Assembly: GCA_017623355.1 (NCBI GenBank)
Contig: JAGAPG010000022.1
Span: 62,001-126,000 of the forward strand
From: Clostridia bacterium
Lineage (GTDB): Bacteria; Bacillota; Clostridia; Oscillospirales; CAG-272
Direction of reading: 5' to 3'
Length of the DNA: 64,000 nt
The translations under genes and the position numbers were made by a program. The notes beneath the pieces were generated by a model. That model was given only the letters and a program-made list of their open reading frames with translations. It did not search any database and was not told the origin of the DNA. Below are positions 26,675 through 37,489 of the stretch, one piece after another (the stretch's first letter is position 1; every line of letters starts with the position of its first letter).

Positions 26675-27820
26675 TTATTCCTCGATTCCTGCAAAGAATG
26701 CGTAAGCATCCTCTTTCAATATAGTATTTGCGATGTCGTGCATCCTTGAAACATTGATTTCTTTAGTAATTATATACTTATCAGCGCCGATTGTTTCCAT
26801 CTTGTCGTAAAAGTCAAAGCTTTGCTCGGAGCTCGTTCTGATATAGTATTTTCTCTTCAAGAGAGAATTGTCAACTTTTACAGAGCTTGGAGCATATTCA
26901 AGCTTTGTGTCACCAAGAGCGATATCAATAACATCTTGAGCAAGTGAATTTCCCGTAGGATATTTGCCCGCGCCCTGTCCAAAGAAGGAAAGACGTCCAA
27001 CACTTTCACCAAATAGCGAGATCATATTATTATTCTTTTTAACGTTTGCTTCAAGCGCATCCTTGCAAAGCAAAGCAGGCTCTACAAAAGCAGCAACGCC
27101 ATCGTCTGTTTTAACACCAAAGCCGAGATATCTTACATTCATATCAAGCTTCTTGGTAATATAATCAACGTCTGCCTTTTTGATGTTGCGCAGAGAGAAG
27201 ATATCAACGTTTTCTTCATTTATTATAGTATTAAATGCAATACTTGAAGAAATAGCGGTTTTTCTTGCTGTATCAAGGCCGTCAATATCAGCAGATGGAT
27301 TAGCCTCGGCATAACCGAGAGCCTGAGCCTCCTTCAATACTTCGTCAAAATCACGTGCGTCTGATATCATAGCATCGAGAATAAAGTTTGTAGTACCGTT
27401 CATAATACCCATAACCTTATATATCTCGTCACATCTTGCGTTTCTTTTAAGATTGTAAAGCCACGGAATTCCGCCGCCTGCACTTGATGTGAATTTAATA
27501 GTTACACCGTTTTCCTTAGCGAGAGTGTGGAGCTCATCATAATATGTGCATATAAGATGCTTGTTAGAGCTTACAACGTGCTTGCCGGCTTTAATAGCTT
27601 TAACTAAAAAAGTATGAGCAGGCTCAAGTCCGCCGATAGCCTCGGCAACGATGCCTATCTCCTTGTCATTTAAAATATCATCGAAATTGGATGTAAGCTT
27701 ATCACCAAGCTCCTCGTGAGGTCTTATATCAAGAACCTTTTTCACCTCGAAGCCGGCGCGACTGAGCACATCATATGCTCCCGAACCTACTATTCCAAAG
27801 CCTAAAATGGCACTTTTCAT
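26675..27820 (-). CDS. hom: Homoserine dehydrogenase
   Basis: A 381-residue enzyme that reduces aspartate semialdehyde to homoserine with NAD(P)H. It carries the Rossmann motif LGFGIVGSGAY, then SSNKHLI and the catalytic-domain stretch GIMNGTTNFILD with LGYAEANPSADIDG. It is short for the family: most bacterial Hom proteins (about 430 residues) end in an ACT domain, and here the C-terminal part after about residue 310 is reduced, retaining only about 70 residues. Control by threonine through a complete ACT domain is therefore doubtful. It is the first gene of the hom-lysC-asd operon and is divergent from thrC. Confidence 0.95.
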   Translation of the reverse strand: MKSAILGFGIVGSGAYDVLSRAGFEVKKVLDIRPHEELGDKLTSNFDDILNDKEIGIVAEAIGGLEPAHTFLVKAIKAGKHVVSSNKHLICTYYDELHTLAKENGVTIKFTSSAGGGIPWLYNLKRNARCDEIYKVMGIMNGTTNFILDAMISDARDFDEVLKEAQALGYAEANPSADIDGLDTARKTAISSSIAFNTIINEENVDIFSLRNIKKADVDYITKKLDMNVRYLGFGVKTDDGVAAFVEPALLCKDALEANVKKNNNMISLFGESVGRLSFFGQGAGKYPTGNSLAQDVIDIALGDTKLEYAPSSVKVDNSLLKRKYYIRTSSEQSFDFYDKMETIGADKYIITKEINVSRMHDIANTILKEDAYAFFAGIEE

Positions 27821-27860
27821 AAAAAAATTACCTTTCTTCGTGTCTTTATTTCAAAAACAC

Positions 27861-27908
27861 TTGTATTTCTGTTGGAAATAGTGTATCATATAAGAAAGAA
27901 AAAATCAA
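27861..27908. promoter_or_regulatory. Overlapping divergent promoters, hom and thrC operons
   Basis: Minus strand: TTGATT (27903-27908), 17 bp, TACACT (27880-27885) with a TGA extended -10, firing towards hom. Plus strand: TTGTAT (27861-27866), 17 bp, TATCAT (27884-27889), firing towards thrC. The two -10 regions overlap, so the operons may share control or interfere with each other. The plus-strand promoter is the weaker match. Confidence 0.7.
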
Positions 27909-27924
27909 GGGGTATTTTAAAAAA

Positions 27925-29421
27925 ATGTTTTATTTAAGCACAAGAAATGAAAAAATCAGAAAAAATCCGTCAGAAGCAATACTTCAAGGTATAGCAGATG
28001 ATGGCGGACTCTTTATGCCTGAGAGCTTTGAAAAGGCAAAATTTCCAATGGATGAGCTTTTGTCAATGAGCGCGAAGGATATTTCGGCAAAGGTTCTTTC
28101 TCTTCTTTTTAACGGTGACGGAATGTTTGTTGATGACGAAAGCAAGGAAACAGAGTTTTGGAAGGCAGTATCAAGAGCATACGACGGAAAGTTTGACGGA
28201 GATGATTTTGCTCCGCTTTCTAAGGTTGCAGATGCGTACGTTATGGAGCTTTATCACGGACCTACCTGTGCGTTTAAGGATGTTGCACTTCAGGTGCTTC
28301 CTCAACTCGTTAAGGAAGCAAAAAGAGTTACGGGAATGACAGACGAGATCGTTATTTTAACAGCGACCTCAGGAGATACCGGATCAGCTGCCCTTAGCGG
28401 ATTTTCCGACGTTGACGGAGTAAAGATAATCGTATTTTATCCCGAGCACGGAACAAGCGCAGTTCAAGAGCGTCAAATGGTATCCTGCGACGGAAAAAAC
28501 ACCTGCGTATGCGCGGTAAGAGGAAATTTTGACGACGCTCAAAGCGGAGTTAAAAATATTTTTGCAAATATTAAATTGCCAAAGGGAGTTCAGCTTTCCA
28601 GCGCAAACTCAATAAATATAGGTCGTCTTGCGCCTCAGGTTGCATACTATTTTAAAGCTTATCGTGATCTTCTTAAAAATGGCGAGATCAAAATGGGCGA
28701 CAAGGTGAACTTTGTAGTTCCAACAGGTAACTTCGGCGATATTTTGGCAGGCTATTTTGCAAAGAAGATGGGACTTTATGTTGGCAAGCTCGTTTGCGCT
28801 TCTAACGAAAATAAGGTTCTTACAGAATTTTTTGAAAACGGAACATACAATAAAAACAGAGTTTTCAAGATAACAAAATCGCCGTCTATGGATATTCTTA
28901 TCTCATCTAACCTTGAAAGACTTCTTTATCTCGTATGCGGAGCCGAAAAATGCGCTAAGTATATGAACGATCTTAAAACGAAGGGAGAATATACGCTTGA
29001 CAAGGATGAGCTTGAAAAAATACAGGCTGAGTTCGAGGCAGGCACGGCAGATGATAAGATAACGCTTGAAACTATCAAAAACGTATATAAAAACGAAGGC
29101 TATCTTATGGATACACACACCGCAGTTGCCTGGGATGTATATGAAAAGTGGGCTAAGCAAAGCGGTAATAAGGATAAGACGGTAGTTCTTTCCACTGCAT
29201 CTGCGTATAAATTCTCTGCAAGCGTGCTTGATGCTATCGGCGAAGACTACGATGATGAATTTGATGCGCTTTCCAAGCTTGAAGCACTTTCTAAGGTCAA
29301 GGTTCCCAGCGCACTTGACGGAATTAAGGACAAAATAGCAGTTCACTCTAATGTGTTAAATAAGGAAGATATGCTCTCCTTCGTAAGCGAAATGATAGGT
29401 AAAAAGGAATGGAGAAGGTAA
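27925..29421 (+). CDS. thrC: Threonine synthase
   Basis: A 498-residue PLP enzyme that converts phosphohomoserine to threonine. The N-terminal MFYLSTRNEK, the PLP-lysine motif HGPTCAFKDVALQ, TATSGDTGSAAL and SSANSINIGRLAPQ are characteristic of the longer ThrC class. Length fits that class. It starts the plus-strand half of the threonine cluster, and its 3' end overlaps thrB by 13 bp. Confidence 0.97.
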   Translation: MFYLSTRNEKIRKNPSEAILQGIADDGGLFMPESFEKAKFPMDELLSMSAKDISAKVLSLLFNGDGMFVDDESKETEFWKAVSRAYDGKFDGDDFAPLSKVADAYVMELYHGPTCAFKDVALQVLPQLVKEAKRVTGMTDEIVILTATSGDTGSAALSGFSDVDGVKIIVFYPEHGTSAVQERQMVSCDGKNTCVCAVRGNFDDAQSGVKNIFANIKLPKGVQLSSANSINIGRLAPQVAYYFKAYRDLLKNGEIKMGDKVNFVVPTGNFGDILAGYFAKKMGLYVGKLVCASNENKVLTEFFENGTYNKNRVFKITKSPSMDILISSNLERLLYLVCGAEKCAKYMNDLKTKGEYTLDKDELEKIQAEFEAGTADDKITLETIKNVYKNEGYLMDTHTAVAWDVYEKWAKQSGNKDKTVVLSTASAYKFSASVLDAIGEDYDDEFDALSKLEALSKVKVPSALDGIKDKIAVHSNVLNKEDMLSFVSEMIGKKEWRR

Positions 29422-30287
29422 CGGTACGGGTCCCGGCGACGAGTGCCAATATAGGTCCTGCCTTTGACTGTGCGGGAATTGCATTTTCCCTTTATAATGT
29501 TTTTTCATTTGAAAAGCTTGAAAGTGGAGTGGAATTTGAAAATTTCGAGGATCAATATACGGGAAAAGACAATCTTGCATACGTAGCATATAAAGCTGCA
29601 TGCGATGCTATCGGTGTGAAAAGCGACGTAAAAATAACATCGGTTGATATAAACGTTCCGTTTGCAAGAGGTCTTGGCTCATCTGCGACTCTTGTTTGTG
29701 CGGGAGTTGTTGCGGCAAATCTGCTTAACGGAAAAAAGCTCACCGATAATGAGCTTCTTGAAATCGCAAATAGCATAGAGGGACATCCTGACAATGTAGA
29801 CCCCGCGCTTTTTGGTGGTCTTTGCGCATCAGTTATTTGTGACGGAAAGCCCGTTACGGTAAAATTCAATGTTTCGGACAAGATATATTTTACTGCGCTC
29901 ATACCGAATTTTGAAGTAAAAACATCTGATGCAAGGGCAGCCTTACCGGGAAGCTATTGCAGAAAAGATGTAATATTTAATATGTCGCGCACAGCACTTT
30001 TGCCGTATGCCTTTGAAAAAGGCAATTTTGAACTAATAAAAACAGTAACTCAGGATAAAATTCACGAACAGTATCGAAAAAGGTTATTTAAAAACATCGA
30101 CGAGGTAGAAAAAATAGCATATTCAATGGGAGCAGTATCGTTTTTTATAAGCGGAGCAGGCTCTACCTGTATGTGTATTTCCTCAAAGCCCATATATAAT
30201 GAGTTGAATGAAAAACTCAAAAATATAGAAAACGAATGGATTGCATATCCGTTAGAGGTTGATAACCAAGGTACGAAAGAGGTGTAA
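29409..30287 (+). CDS. thrB: Homoserine kinase
   Basis: A 292-residue GHMP-family kinase that phosphorylates homoserine. It shows VRVPATSANIGPAFDCAG at the N-terminus, the ATP-binding PFARGLGSSATLVCAG and the C-terminal SGAGSTCMCI. The ATG lies inside the last codons of thrC (13-bp overlap), with AAAAAGGA upstream, so it is translationally coupled to thrC. It precedes an ACT-domain gene by 1 bp. Confidence 0.96.
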   Translation: MEKVTVRVPATSANIGPAFDCAGIAFSLYNVFSFEKLESGVEFENFEDQYTGKDNLAYVAYKAACDAIGVKSDVKITSVDINVPFARGLGSSATLVCAGVVAANLLNGKKLTDNELLEIANSIEGHPDNVDPALFGGLCASVICDGKPVTVKFNVSDKIYFTALIPNFEVKTSDARAALPGSYCRKDVIFNMSRTALLPYAFEKGNFELIKTVTQDKIHEQYRKRLFKNIDEVEKIAYSMGAVSFFISGAGSTCMCISSKPIYNELNEKLKNIENEWIAYPLEVDNQGTKEV

Positions 30288-30288
30288 A

Positions 30289-30729
30289 ATGCCAAGCAAA
30301 AAATTTCTTCTTGTAGATAAATGCATATTGCCTGATTATTACGAAAAGGTTATCGAGGCAAGGGCGCTTCTTTCCAGCGGAAAGGTCAAGGATGTATCTG
30401 AGGCAGTCAAAAGCGTAGGTATATCAAGAAGCACATATTATAAATATAAGGATTATGTTTTTGCACTCAATTCAGATACGGAGTGCCGCAAGGCTATAAT
30501 TTCGCTTACCCTTTCGCATAAGGCGGGAATTTTAAGCGAGGTGCTTGGAGTATTGTCGGAAAATGGGGCTAACATTTTAACTATTACGCAAAATCTGCCG
30601 ATAAATTCTCGTGCACACGTGGTTATTTCTTTGGACATTTCCGAGCTCGTGCTTGATATAAATCATCTTATAGAGGCTCTTAATTCAGTAAAAGGAGTGT
30701 CCGGCACAAAGCTCGTGTCAATAGAATAA
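30289..30729 (+). CDS. ACT-domain protein (PheB/UPF0735 type)
   Basis: A 146-residue protein. The first roughly 70 residues carry a small helix-turn-helix-like segment (SEAVKSVGISRSTYYKYKDY), and residues 75-146 form an ACT domain (ISLTLSHKAGILSEVLGVLS). This is the PheB/UPF0735 family, often found at the end of threonine operons in clostridia. A regulator of, or effector-binding partner for, the pathway is plausible; activity is not established. I start it at 30289, 1 bp after the thrB stop codon with an AGAGGTG site, instead of an earlier in-frame codon inside thrB. Confidence 0.88.
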   Translation: MPSKKFLLVDKCILPDYYEKVIEARALLSSGKVKDVSEAVKSVGISRSTYYKYKDYVFALNSDTECRKAIISLTLSHKAGILSEVLGVLSENGANILTITQNLPINSRAHVVISLDISELVLDINHLIEALNSVKGVSGTKLVSIE

Positions 30730-30746
30730 TTAAAATATAAATACAT

Positions 30747-30778
30747 AAAAAGAAGACGGAATTTTCCGTCTTCTTTTT
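30747..30778. terminator. Bidirectional terminator, threonine operon / ABC gene
   Basis: Stem AAAAAGAAGACGGAA with its complement around a 2-nt TT centre, A-run on one side and T-run on the other, between convergent genes. Confidence 0.92.
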
Positions 30779-30785
30779 CATCTAA

Positions 30786-33440
30786 TTATTCTGTACGAAG
30801 TGCGATAACAGGATCCTTTTTAGCCGCGATTCTTGAAGGAACAAGACCTGCAATAAGAGTGAGTCCCATACTGATAAGAATAAGTATTACAGCTGCAAGG
30901 AAGGGCAACGAAGCACTAAGTGTTGCGATTCCTGTAAGAGATTGAATAATCACCGTTACTATAACATTGAGGATCAACGTTATAACAATGCCTATGAATC
31001 CGGCTACAAATCCAACAATAAGAGTTTCTGCATTGAAAACTCTTGAAACATCCTTCTTGGAAGCGCCGATTGAACGGAGAATACCGATTTCCTTTGTTCT
31101 TTCGAGAACAGAAATGTAGGTTATTATACCTATCATTATTGAAGAAACTATAAGAGATATAGCAACGAACGCTATAAGAACATATGAAATTGCGTTTATT
31201 ATTGTTTGAACGGAGCTCATAAGAGTAGCAGCCATATCTGAATAGTTTATAACGTCACTTTCTCTGCCTTCTTTTGTAGCCCTATCGTTGTAGCTTGCTA
31301 TCAAAGAAACTATTTCATCCTTTGAATCAAAATCATTGGGATAGATAAGTATAGCGGATGGCTTTTCAAAATTTACGTAACCAAGCTTTTTAAGATTAGC
31401 CTCGTGCGTTGTAGAGAAGTTTTTATTTACGAAATTAACAAGAGACTCAGCATCTGCAGAGCTTATCATGCCGTGATAGCCCTCGAACGCGGGATTGGCA
31501 AGAAGCATTTCACGGAGCATAGGCGCATCAGCAACAGTATACATTTTAAATGGCATACCTGTAAAAAGATCTGTTGTTTTATTGGCAAGCTGAGCTTTTA
31601 CAACATCGCTTGCATTTACGTCATTTATTATGGCTGTCATAAGCTCTGAGGTGTAGCCTATAACACCTGTAGTATTTATAGATGAGCCTTCCTTTGGAGA
31701 ATAGATACCAACGATCTCAAGCTCTCTTGCGGTTTTAAGCTTTTCGTTAATATATTCCACATCCTCGGAACGGTCTACTATGATCTCTTGAATAATATTT
31801 CCGTTAGGATCTTTTATAGAAACATATTCATAGTAATCCGAATTGGGAAGCACCTTGAATTTATATCCGCAAATCTGATCGAAGGTGTATGAGGATTGAG
31901 GGATCTTACCCTCGTATTTCGTGTTGTTGGCTAACGCATTTTGAACATTTTGAAGATATTCAATAACCTCTGTGATATCCTTTATTCCAAGCTCGTAAAG
32001 AACATAGTCAGGAATCTGATTATTCTGATCTACGAAAAGGATTACTTGATTTTCGTTTTCGGGCAAATGTCCGTATACACAATCATATTGAGAATTGATA
32101 TAATCGTTATTTCCGATTATTTCAGCCCAAGGAGCGCCGATGGTATTGAAGAATTCAAACCCACTCATGCCGAGAATGGTTAGAATATCCCCGATGCCTT
32201 CCATTGTTTTGTTGGTGGAAACGGAAACGCCGTCCTTGTTTACGTAGTAGGAATTGAGCTTTGTTGAATACTTGTATTTTACGTCTATTGCGAGATTGGG
32301 AATTTCGCTTGACTCTATATATTGCTTGAAGGCGGAAAGGTTGTTCGTTGTAGTTCCGGAGGTGAAGCTTTCAAGCACGTTTATCATAGCATCGTTAGTG
32401 TAGATCTTATTGGGATCTTGGCTTTCTATATCTCCGCCACCGCCCATAAATGAGCCGAGAAGCGTAGCCGTATCGGTAGTCGTTTCGTTTATTTGAAGCG
32501 GATAGGAAGCCATCGTGCTTTCCTCGATGCTTTGAATATATGAATTAACTCCGTTTGAAACAGAAAGAATAAGTGCAATTCCGATAATACCGATACTGCC
32601 TGCAAAAGCTGTCAAGAATGTACGTCCCTTTTTTGTTAAAAGGTTAGTAAGAGAAAGCTTAAGAGCAGTGAAGAAGGACATTGATTTTTTCTTCTTGGTC
32701 TTTTTAGCCATATCGGTTATGGAAGTATCGATTTTTAATATTTCGCTTGTTGTGTCCTCTGCTGTATACGGATTGGTATCGCTTATTACCTCACCGTCAA
32801 GAAGCTTTATTATTCTGTTTGAGTATTCCTCGGCAAGCTCAGGGTTGTGAGTAACCATAATAATGAGCTTTTCTTTTGAAATATCCTTAAGAATATTCAT
32901 TATTTGAACACTTGTTTCAGAGTCGAGAGCGCCTGTTGGCTCGTCAGCAAGAAGAATATCGGGATCGTTCACAAGAGCGCGTGCAATAGCAACTCTTTGC
33001 ATCTGACCGCCGGACATTTGGTTGGGCTTTTTGTGAAGCTGATCTCCAAGTCCGACCTTTTCAAGAACCTCAATGGCGCGCGCCTTTCTTTCCTCTGCCG
33101 AAACGCCCGAGAGGGTAAGAGCAAGCTCTACATTGGCAAGAACGGTTTGATGCGGAATTAAATTGTAGCTTTGGAAAACGAAGCCGATAGAATGGTTTCT
33201 GTATGTGTCCCAATCGGAGTCCCTAAAATCCTTGGTGCTTTTACCGTTTATTATAAGATCTCCGCTTGTGTATTTGTCAAGACCGCCGACAATATTAAGC
33301 AGCGTTGTTTTTCCGCAACCGGATTGACCAAGTATGGAAACAAATTCGCTTTTTCGGAAGTCAAGACTTACACCTTTAAGAGCGTGTACAGTGCTGTCAC
33401 CTGAAAGATAATCTTTTTTAATATCCTTTAACTGTAACAT
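30786..33440 (-). CDS. MacB-like ABC transporter, fused ATPase-permease
   Basis: An 884-residue fusion. Residues 1-225 form a LolD/MacB-class ATPase with Walker A GQSGCGKTT, signature MSGGQMQRVAIARAL and Walker B ILLADEPTGALDSE. A linker is followed by one membrane helix (about 275), a large extracellular region (about 300-680) and a C-terminal FtsX-type block with three helices (SIMIGIITYISVLERTKEIG is diagnostic). Such proteins act as mechanotransmission exporters of peptides or lipids, not as importers. I start at 33440 (MLQLKDIKKDY, AAGGGA site) and not at the earlier in-frame codon at 33470. It has its own promoter and follows the symporter gene on the same strand. The substrate is unknown. 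Confidence 0.92.
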   Translation of the reverse strand: MLQLKDIKKDYLSGDSTVHALKGVSLDFRKSEFVSILGQSGCGKTTLLNIVGGLDKYTSGDLIINGKSTKDFRDSDWDTYRNHSIGFVFQSYNLIPHQTVLANVELALTLSGVSAEERKARAIEVLEKVGLGDQLHKKPNQMSGGQMQRVAIARALVNDPDILLADEPTGALDSETSVQIMNILKDISKEKLIIMVTHNPELAEEYSNRIIKLLDGEVISDTNPYTAEDTTSEILKIDTSITDMAKKTKKKKSMSFFTALKLSLTNLLTKKGRTFLTAFAGSIGIIGIALILSVSNGVNSYIQSIEESTMASYPLQINETTTDTATLLGSFMGGGGDIESQDPNKIYTNDAMINVLESFTSGTTTNNLSAFKQYIESSEIPNLAIDVKYKYSTKLNSYYVNKDGVSVSTNKTMEGIGDILTILGMSGFEFFNTIGAPWAEIIGNNDYINSQYDCVYGHLPENENQVILFVDQNNQIPDYVLYELGIKDITEVIEYLQNVQNALANNTKYEGKIPQSSYTFDQICGYKFKVLPNSDYYEYVSIKDPNGNIIQEIIVDRSEDVEYINEKLKTARELEIVGIYSPKEGSSINTTGVIGYTSELMTAIINDVNASDVVKAQLANKTTDLFTGMPFKMYTVADAPMLREMLLANPAFEGYHGMISSADAESLVNFVNKNFSTTHEANLKKLGYVNFEKPSAILIYPNDFDSKDEIVSLIASYNDRATKEGRESDVINYSDMAATLMSSVQTIINAISYVLIAFVAISLIVSSIMIGIITYISVLERTKEIGILRSIGASKKDVSRVFNAETLIVGFVAGFIGIVITLILNVIVTVIIQSLTGIATLSASLPFLAAVILILISMGLTLIAGLVPSRIAAKKDPVIALRTE

Positions 33441-33472
33441 GTTTTTCCCTTCTTTAAATAAAATATACAATT

Positions 33473-33501
33473 ACTATATAATACTTTTTTTGAAAAGTCA
33501 A
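33473..33501 (-). promoter_or_regulatory. sigma-A promoter of the MacB-like gene
   Basis: On the minus strand TTGACT (33496-33501), a 17-bp spacer and TATAGT (33473-33478). It lies just after the stop codon of the upstream symporter gene, where no terminator is visible. Confidence 0.8.
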
Positions 33502-33534
33502 TATTATTTTATATAAATTCATAAATATTTAAAT

Positions 33535-34782
33535 TTATTTATATAAAGTAAATAAAAACAAAATATTTACTATTGCCATAATAGCTATCACAAGATCCGA
33601 GATCTGCCATACAGTATCCATTGGAATGAAAGCGCAAAGAGCGCATATGAGGATAAAAAATACAGAGAAAATGATTTTTGCAGACCTGCGATTTGTAATA
33701 AAATTAAGTGATTTTTCGGCATAATAATATTGACAAATAACAGTTGCAAAGGCAAAGAAAAGACAAGAGAGAATTATAAAGTATTCGCCGAATTTTCCTA
33801 AAAATGTTGAAAATGATAGGACTACCGTTTTCATAGCATCATCGGCAACAGCGCCCGAAAGAATGATAACAAGAGCAGTAAGAGTACATAAAACAGTGGT
33901 ATCAATAAAGACCTCTAAAATGCCAAAGCACCCCTGGGAGTGTGCGTTGTTTTGACTTTCGGCGTGAGCGCACGGAGATGTTCCGCAGCCTGCCTCGTTG
34001 GAAAGAAGTCCTCGTGAAATTCCGTATCTCATGGCAGAGGCTATTCCATAACCGCAAAACCCGCTAACGGCGCTTCTGAAAGAGAATGCTTCCTTAAATA
34101 TAATAATGAAAGCTGCGGGGATGTGTCGATAATTTGATATAATAATATATAATGAAACGAAGATATATAAAAAAGTAAGAATCGGAATCAAAACCGTGCA
34201 TGTGCCCCGTATTCTTTTTCCGCCACCTATTATAACAATCAAAACACAAAGAGCAAAAATAAAGCAGAAAATGAATTTTTCAAGGGGGAGTGACGATGAA
34301 ACGGCGTTTATCTGAACTAAATTTCCTGTGCTGAGTGAATTTATTATACATAACAGGGCAAAAATAACGCCACATCCCCTGCCGTTTACGCCAAATCTTT
34401 CACGCAAGCCGTCGTTTATATAATAAGGAGTGCCGCCTATGTATCCGTCCTCGGTAGATCTTCGGTATTTCATAGCCAAGGAAACCTCGGCGTATTTTAG
34501 CCCCATAGCTACAAATGCGCTCATTATCATCCAGAAAACAGCACCAGCTCCGCCTGCGATAATTGCGCTTGCCACGCCGACTATGTTTCCGACGCCAAGA
34601 GTTCCGGAAAGCGCAACACAAAGCGAAACGGCCCCATCCTTACCGGAAAAAACATCCTTGAATGTTTTTATAGGATGTAAAATAAAAAAGCCCTTCAATT
34701 TAATTAAAAAATATATTCCAAAAGCAAGAAGCGTTATAGGTAAAATTGCGCCGCAAAGCACGGAATTTATTTTTTCAAGCAT
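33535..34782 (-). CDS. Alanine/glycine:cation symporter (AGCS family)
   Basis: A 415-residue membrane protein with about ten helices. The AGCS signature GTLGVGNIVGVASAIIAGGA is present near residue 60, followed by KYAEVSLAMKYR and the conserved SNEAGCGTSPCAHA. It should import alanine or glycine together with sodium or protons. It is a little shorter at the C-terminus than the typical 450-480 residues. The start at 34782 has a GGTGGTGA site. It is divergent from groES. Confidence 0.9.
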   Translation of the reverse strand: MLEKINSVLCGAILPITLLAFGIYFLIKLKGFFILHPIKTFKDVFSGKDGAVSLCVALSGTLGVGNIVGVASAIIAGGAGAVFWMIMSAFVAMGLKYAEVSLAMKYRRSTEDGYIGGTPYYINDGLRERFGVNGRGCGVIFALLCIINSLSTGNLVQINAVSSSLPLEKFIFCFIFALCVLIVIIGGGKRIRGTCTVLIPILTFLYIFVSLYIIISNYRHIPAAFIIIFKEAFSFRSAVSGFCGYGIASAMRYGISRGLLSNEAGCGTSPCAHAESQNNAHSQGCFGILEVFIDTTVLCTLTALVIILSGAVADDAMKTVVLSFSTFLGKFGEYFIILSCLFFAFATVICQYYYAEKSLNFITNRRSAKIIFSVFFILICALCAFIPMDTVWQISDLVIAIMAIVNILFLFTLYK

Positions 34783-34874
34783 AAAATCACCACCAACTTA
34801 AATATATTCAAGAATGAGCAGGATATCACTAAAAAACTAAATGTTAATTATTTGTGAACAATGCTCTGTACCCC

Positions 34875-34903
34875 TTGATTTTATGGGGCTTGCAATATAC
34901 AAT
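34875..34903 (+). promoter_or_regulatory. sigma-A promoter of groESL
   Basis: TTGATT (34875-34880), 17-bp spacer, TACAAT (34898-34903), directly upstream of the CIRCE operator. Confidence 0.85.
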
Positions 34904-34915
34904 AGTAGTATCAAA

Positions 34916-34942
34916 TTGGCACTCAAAGCAAAAGAGTGCTAA
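34916..34942 (+). promoter_or_regulatory. CIRCE operator (HrcA site)
   Basis: The inverted repeat TTGGCACTC, nine bases, GAGTGCTAA matches the CIRCE consensus (TTAGCACTC-N9-GAGTGCTAA) with one substitution. It lies at the start site of groESL, so HrcA repression in the absence of heat stress is expected. Confidence 0.96.
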
Positions 34943-34962
34943 AATATTGCGGAGGTAATTAA

Positions 34963-36895
<1,933 letters not shown>

Positions 36896-36910
36896 TAGGA
36901 GAAAATAGAT

Positions 36911-37231
36911 ATGGACGAACAAAACACAGAGCAAGAGGAGCTTGATCTTCTTGATATTCTTCTTGACGAGGAAAATGAAGATCCGATAGTTCTTTACGAT
37001 GAGCAGGGAAAGCCGACCACATTTGATCAAGCTGCGATAATTCCGCTTGAAAATAAGCTTTACTGCATTTTAGTTCCTGTTGATGAGGTTGAAGGCGTTG
37101 GCGAGGACGAGGGAGTGGTGTTTGAAATAATCACATCCGACACAGAGCCCAGCTCCTTGAACGTAGTTGTTGAAGACGAAATTATCGACAAGGTGTTTGC
37201 GGAATACGAAAAATTATTTGATGAAGAATAA
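36911..37231 (+). CDS. DUF1292 family protein
   Basis: A 106-residue, very acidic protein of the DUF1292 family, common in Firmicutes and of unknown function. The core DPIVLYDEQGKPTTFDQAAI and YCILVP fit the family. In other Firmicutes such genes usually sit beside ruvX/yrrK; here it follows groEL by 15 bp with a TAGGAG site, so it would be co-expressed under HrcA control unless an internal promoter exists. It is terminated by the hairpin at 37235. Confidence 0.85.
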   Translation: MDEQNTEQEELDLLDILLDEENEDPIVLYDEQGKPTTFDQAAIIPLENKLYCILVPVDEVEGVGEDEGVVFEIITSDTEPSSLNVVVEDEIIDKVFAEYEKLFDEE

Positions 37232-37234
37232 ACA

Positions 37235-37261
37235 AAAAGCTCGACACATTGTCGAGCTTTT
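37235..37261 (+). terminator. Terminator after DUF1292 (copy 1 of a repeated hairpin)
   Basis: Stem AAAAGCTCGACA / TGTCGAGCTTTT with a CAT loop. The same 27 bp, including the loop, recurs at 42771-42797. Confidence 0.92.
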
Positions 37262-37324
37262 ACTTTAAAATTTATGCATTTTTCACAAAAACACTATAAA
37301 AACAATTGTTTTGTATAAAATATC

Positions 37325-37353
37325 TTGACAAGCAATAAAAGTAATATTTTAAT
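37325..37353 (+). promoter_or_regulatory. Probable promoter of the TasA-like operon
   Basis: TTGACA (37325-37330), 17-bp spacer, TTTAAT (37348-37353). It would give a leader of about 130 nt, AT-rich, containing a small AAGGC-AAAA-GCCTT hairpin near 37430. No known riboswitch motif is recognisable in it. Confidence 0.65.
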
Positions 37354-37489
37354 GAAGGTGAAAGATGCAGTTGTTGTAAAATATAAAAACAAATTAACGA
37401 CACATATACAAACAAATAAGATATCTTTTAAGGCAAAAGCCTTATTGATATAAAACAAAAATTCAAAATTATGAAAGGAGAAATTGAAA

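Noticed and set aside
33480..33534. Terminator between the symporter and the MacB-like gene
   Set aside because: The spacer is AT-rich but shows no stable stem; only a promoter is supported.
37354..37489. Riboswitch in the TasA-operon leader
   Set aside because: Only one small AAGGC/GCCTT hairpin; no GEMM, T-box or other known motif can be recognised.
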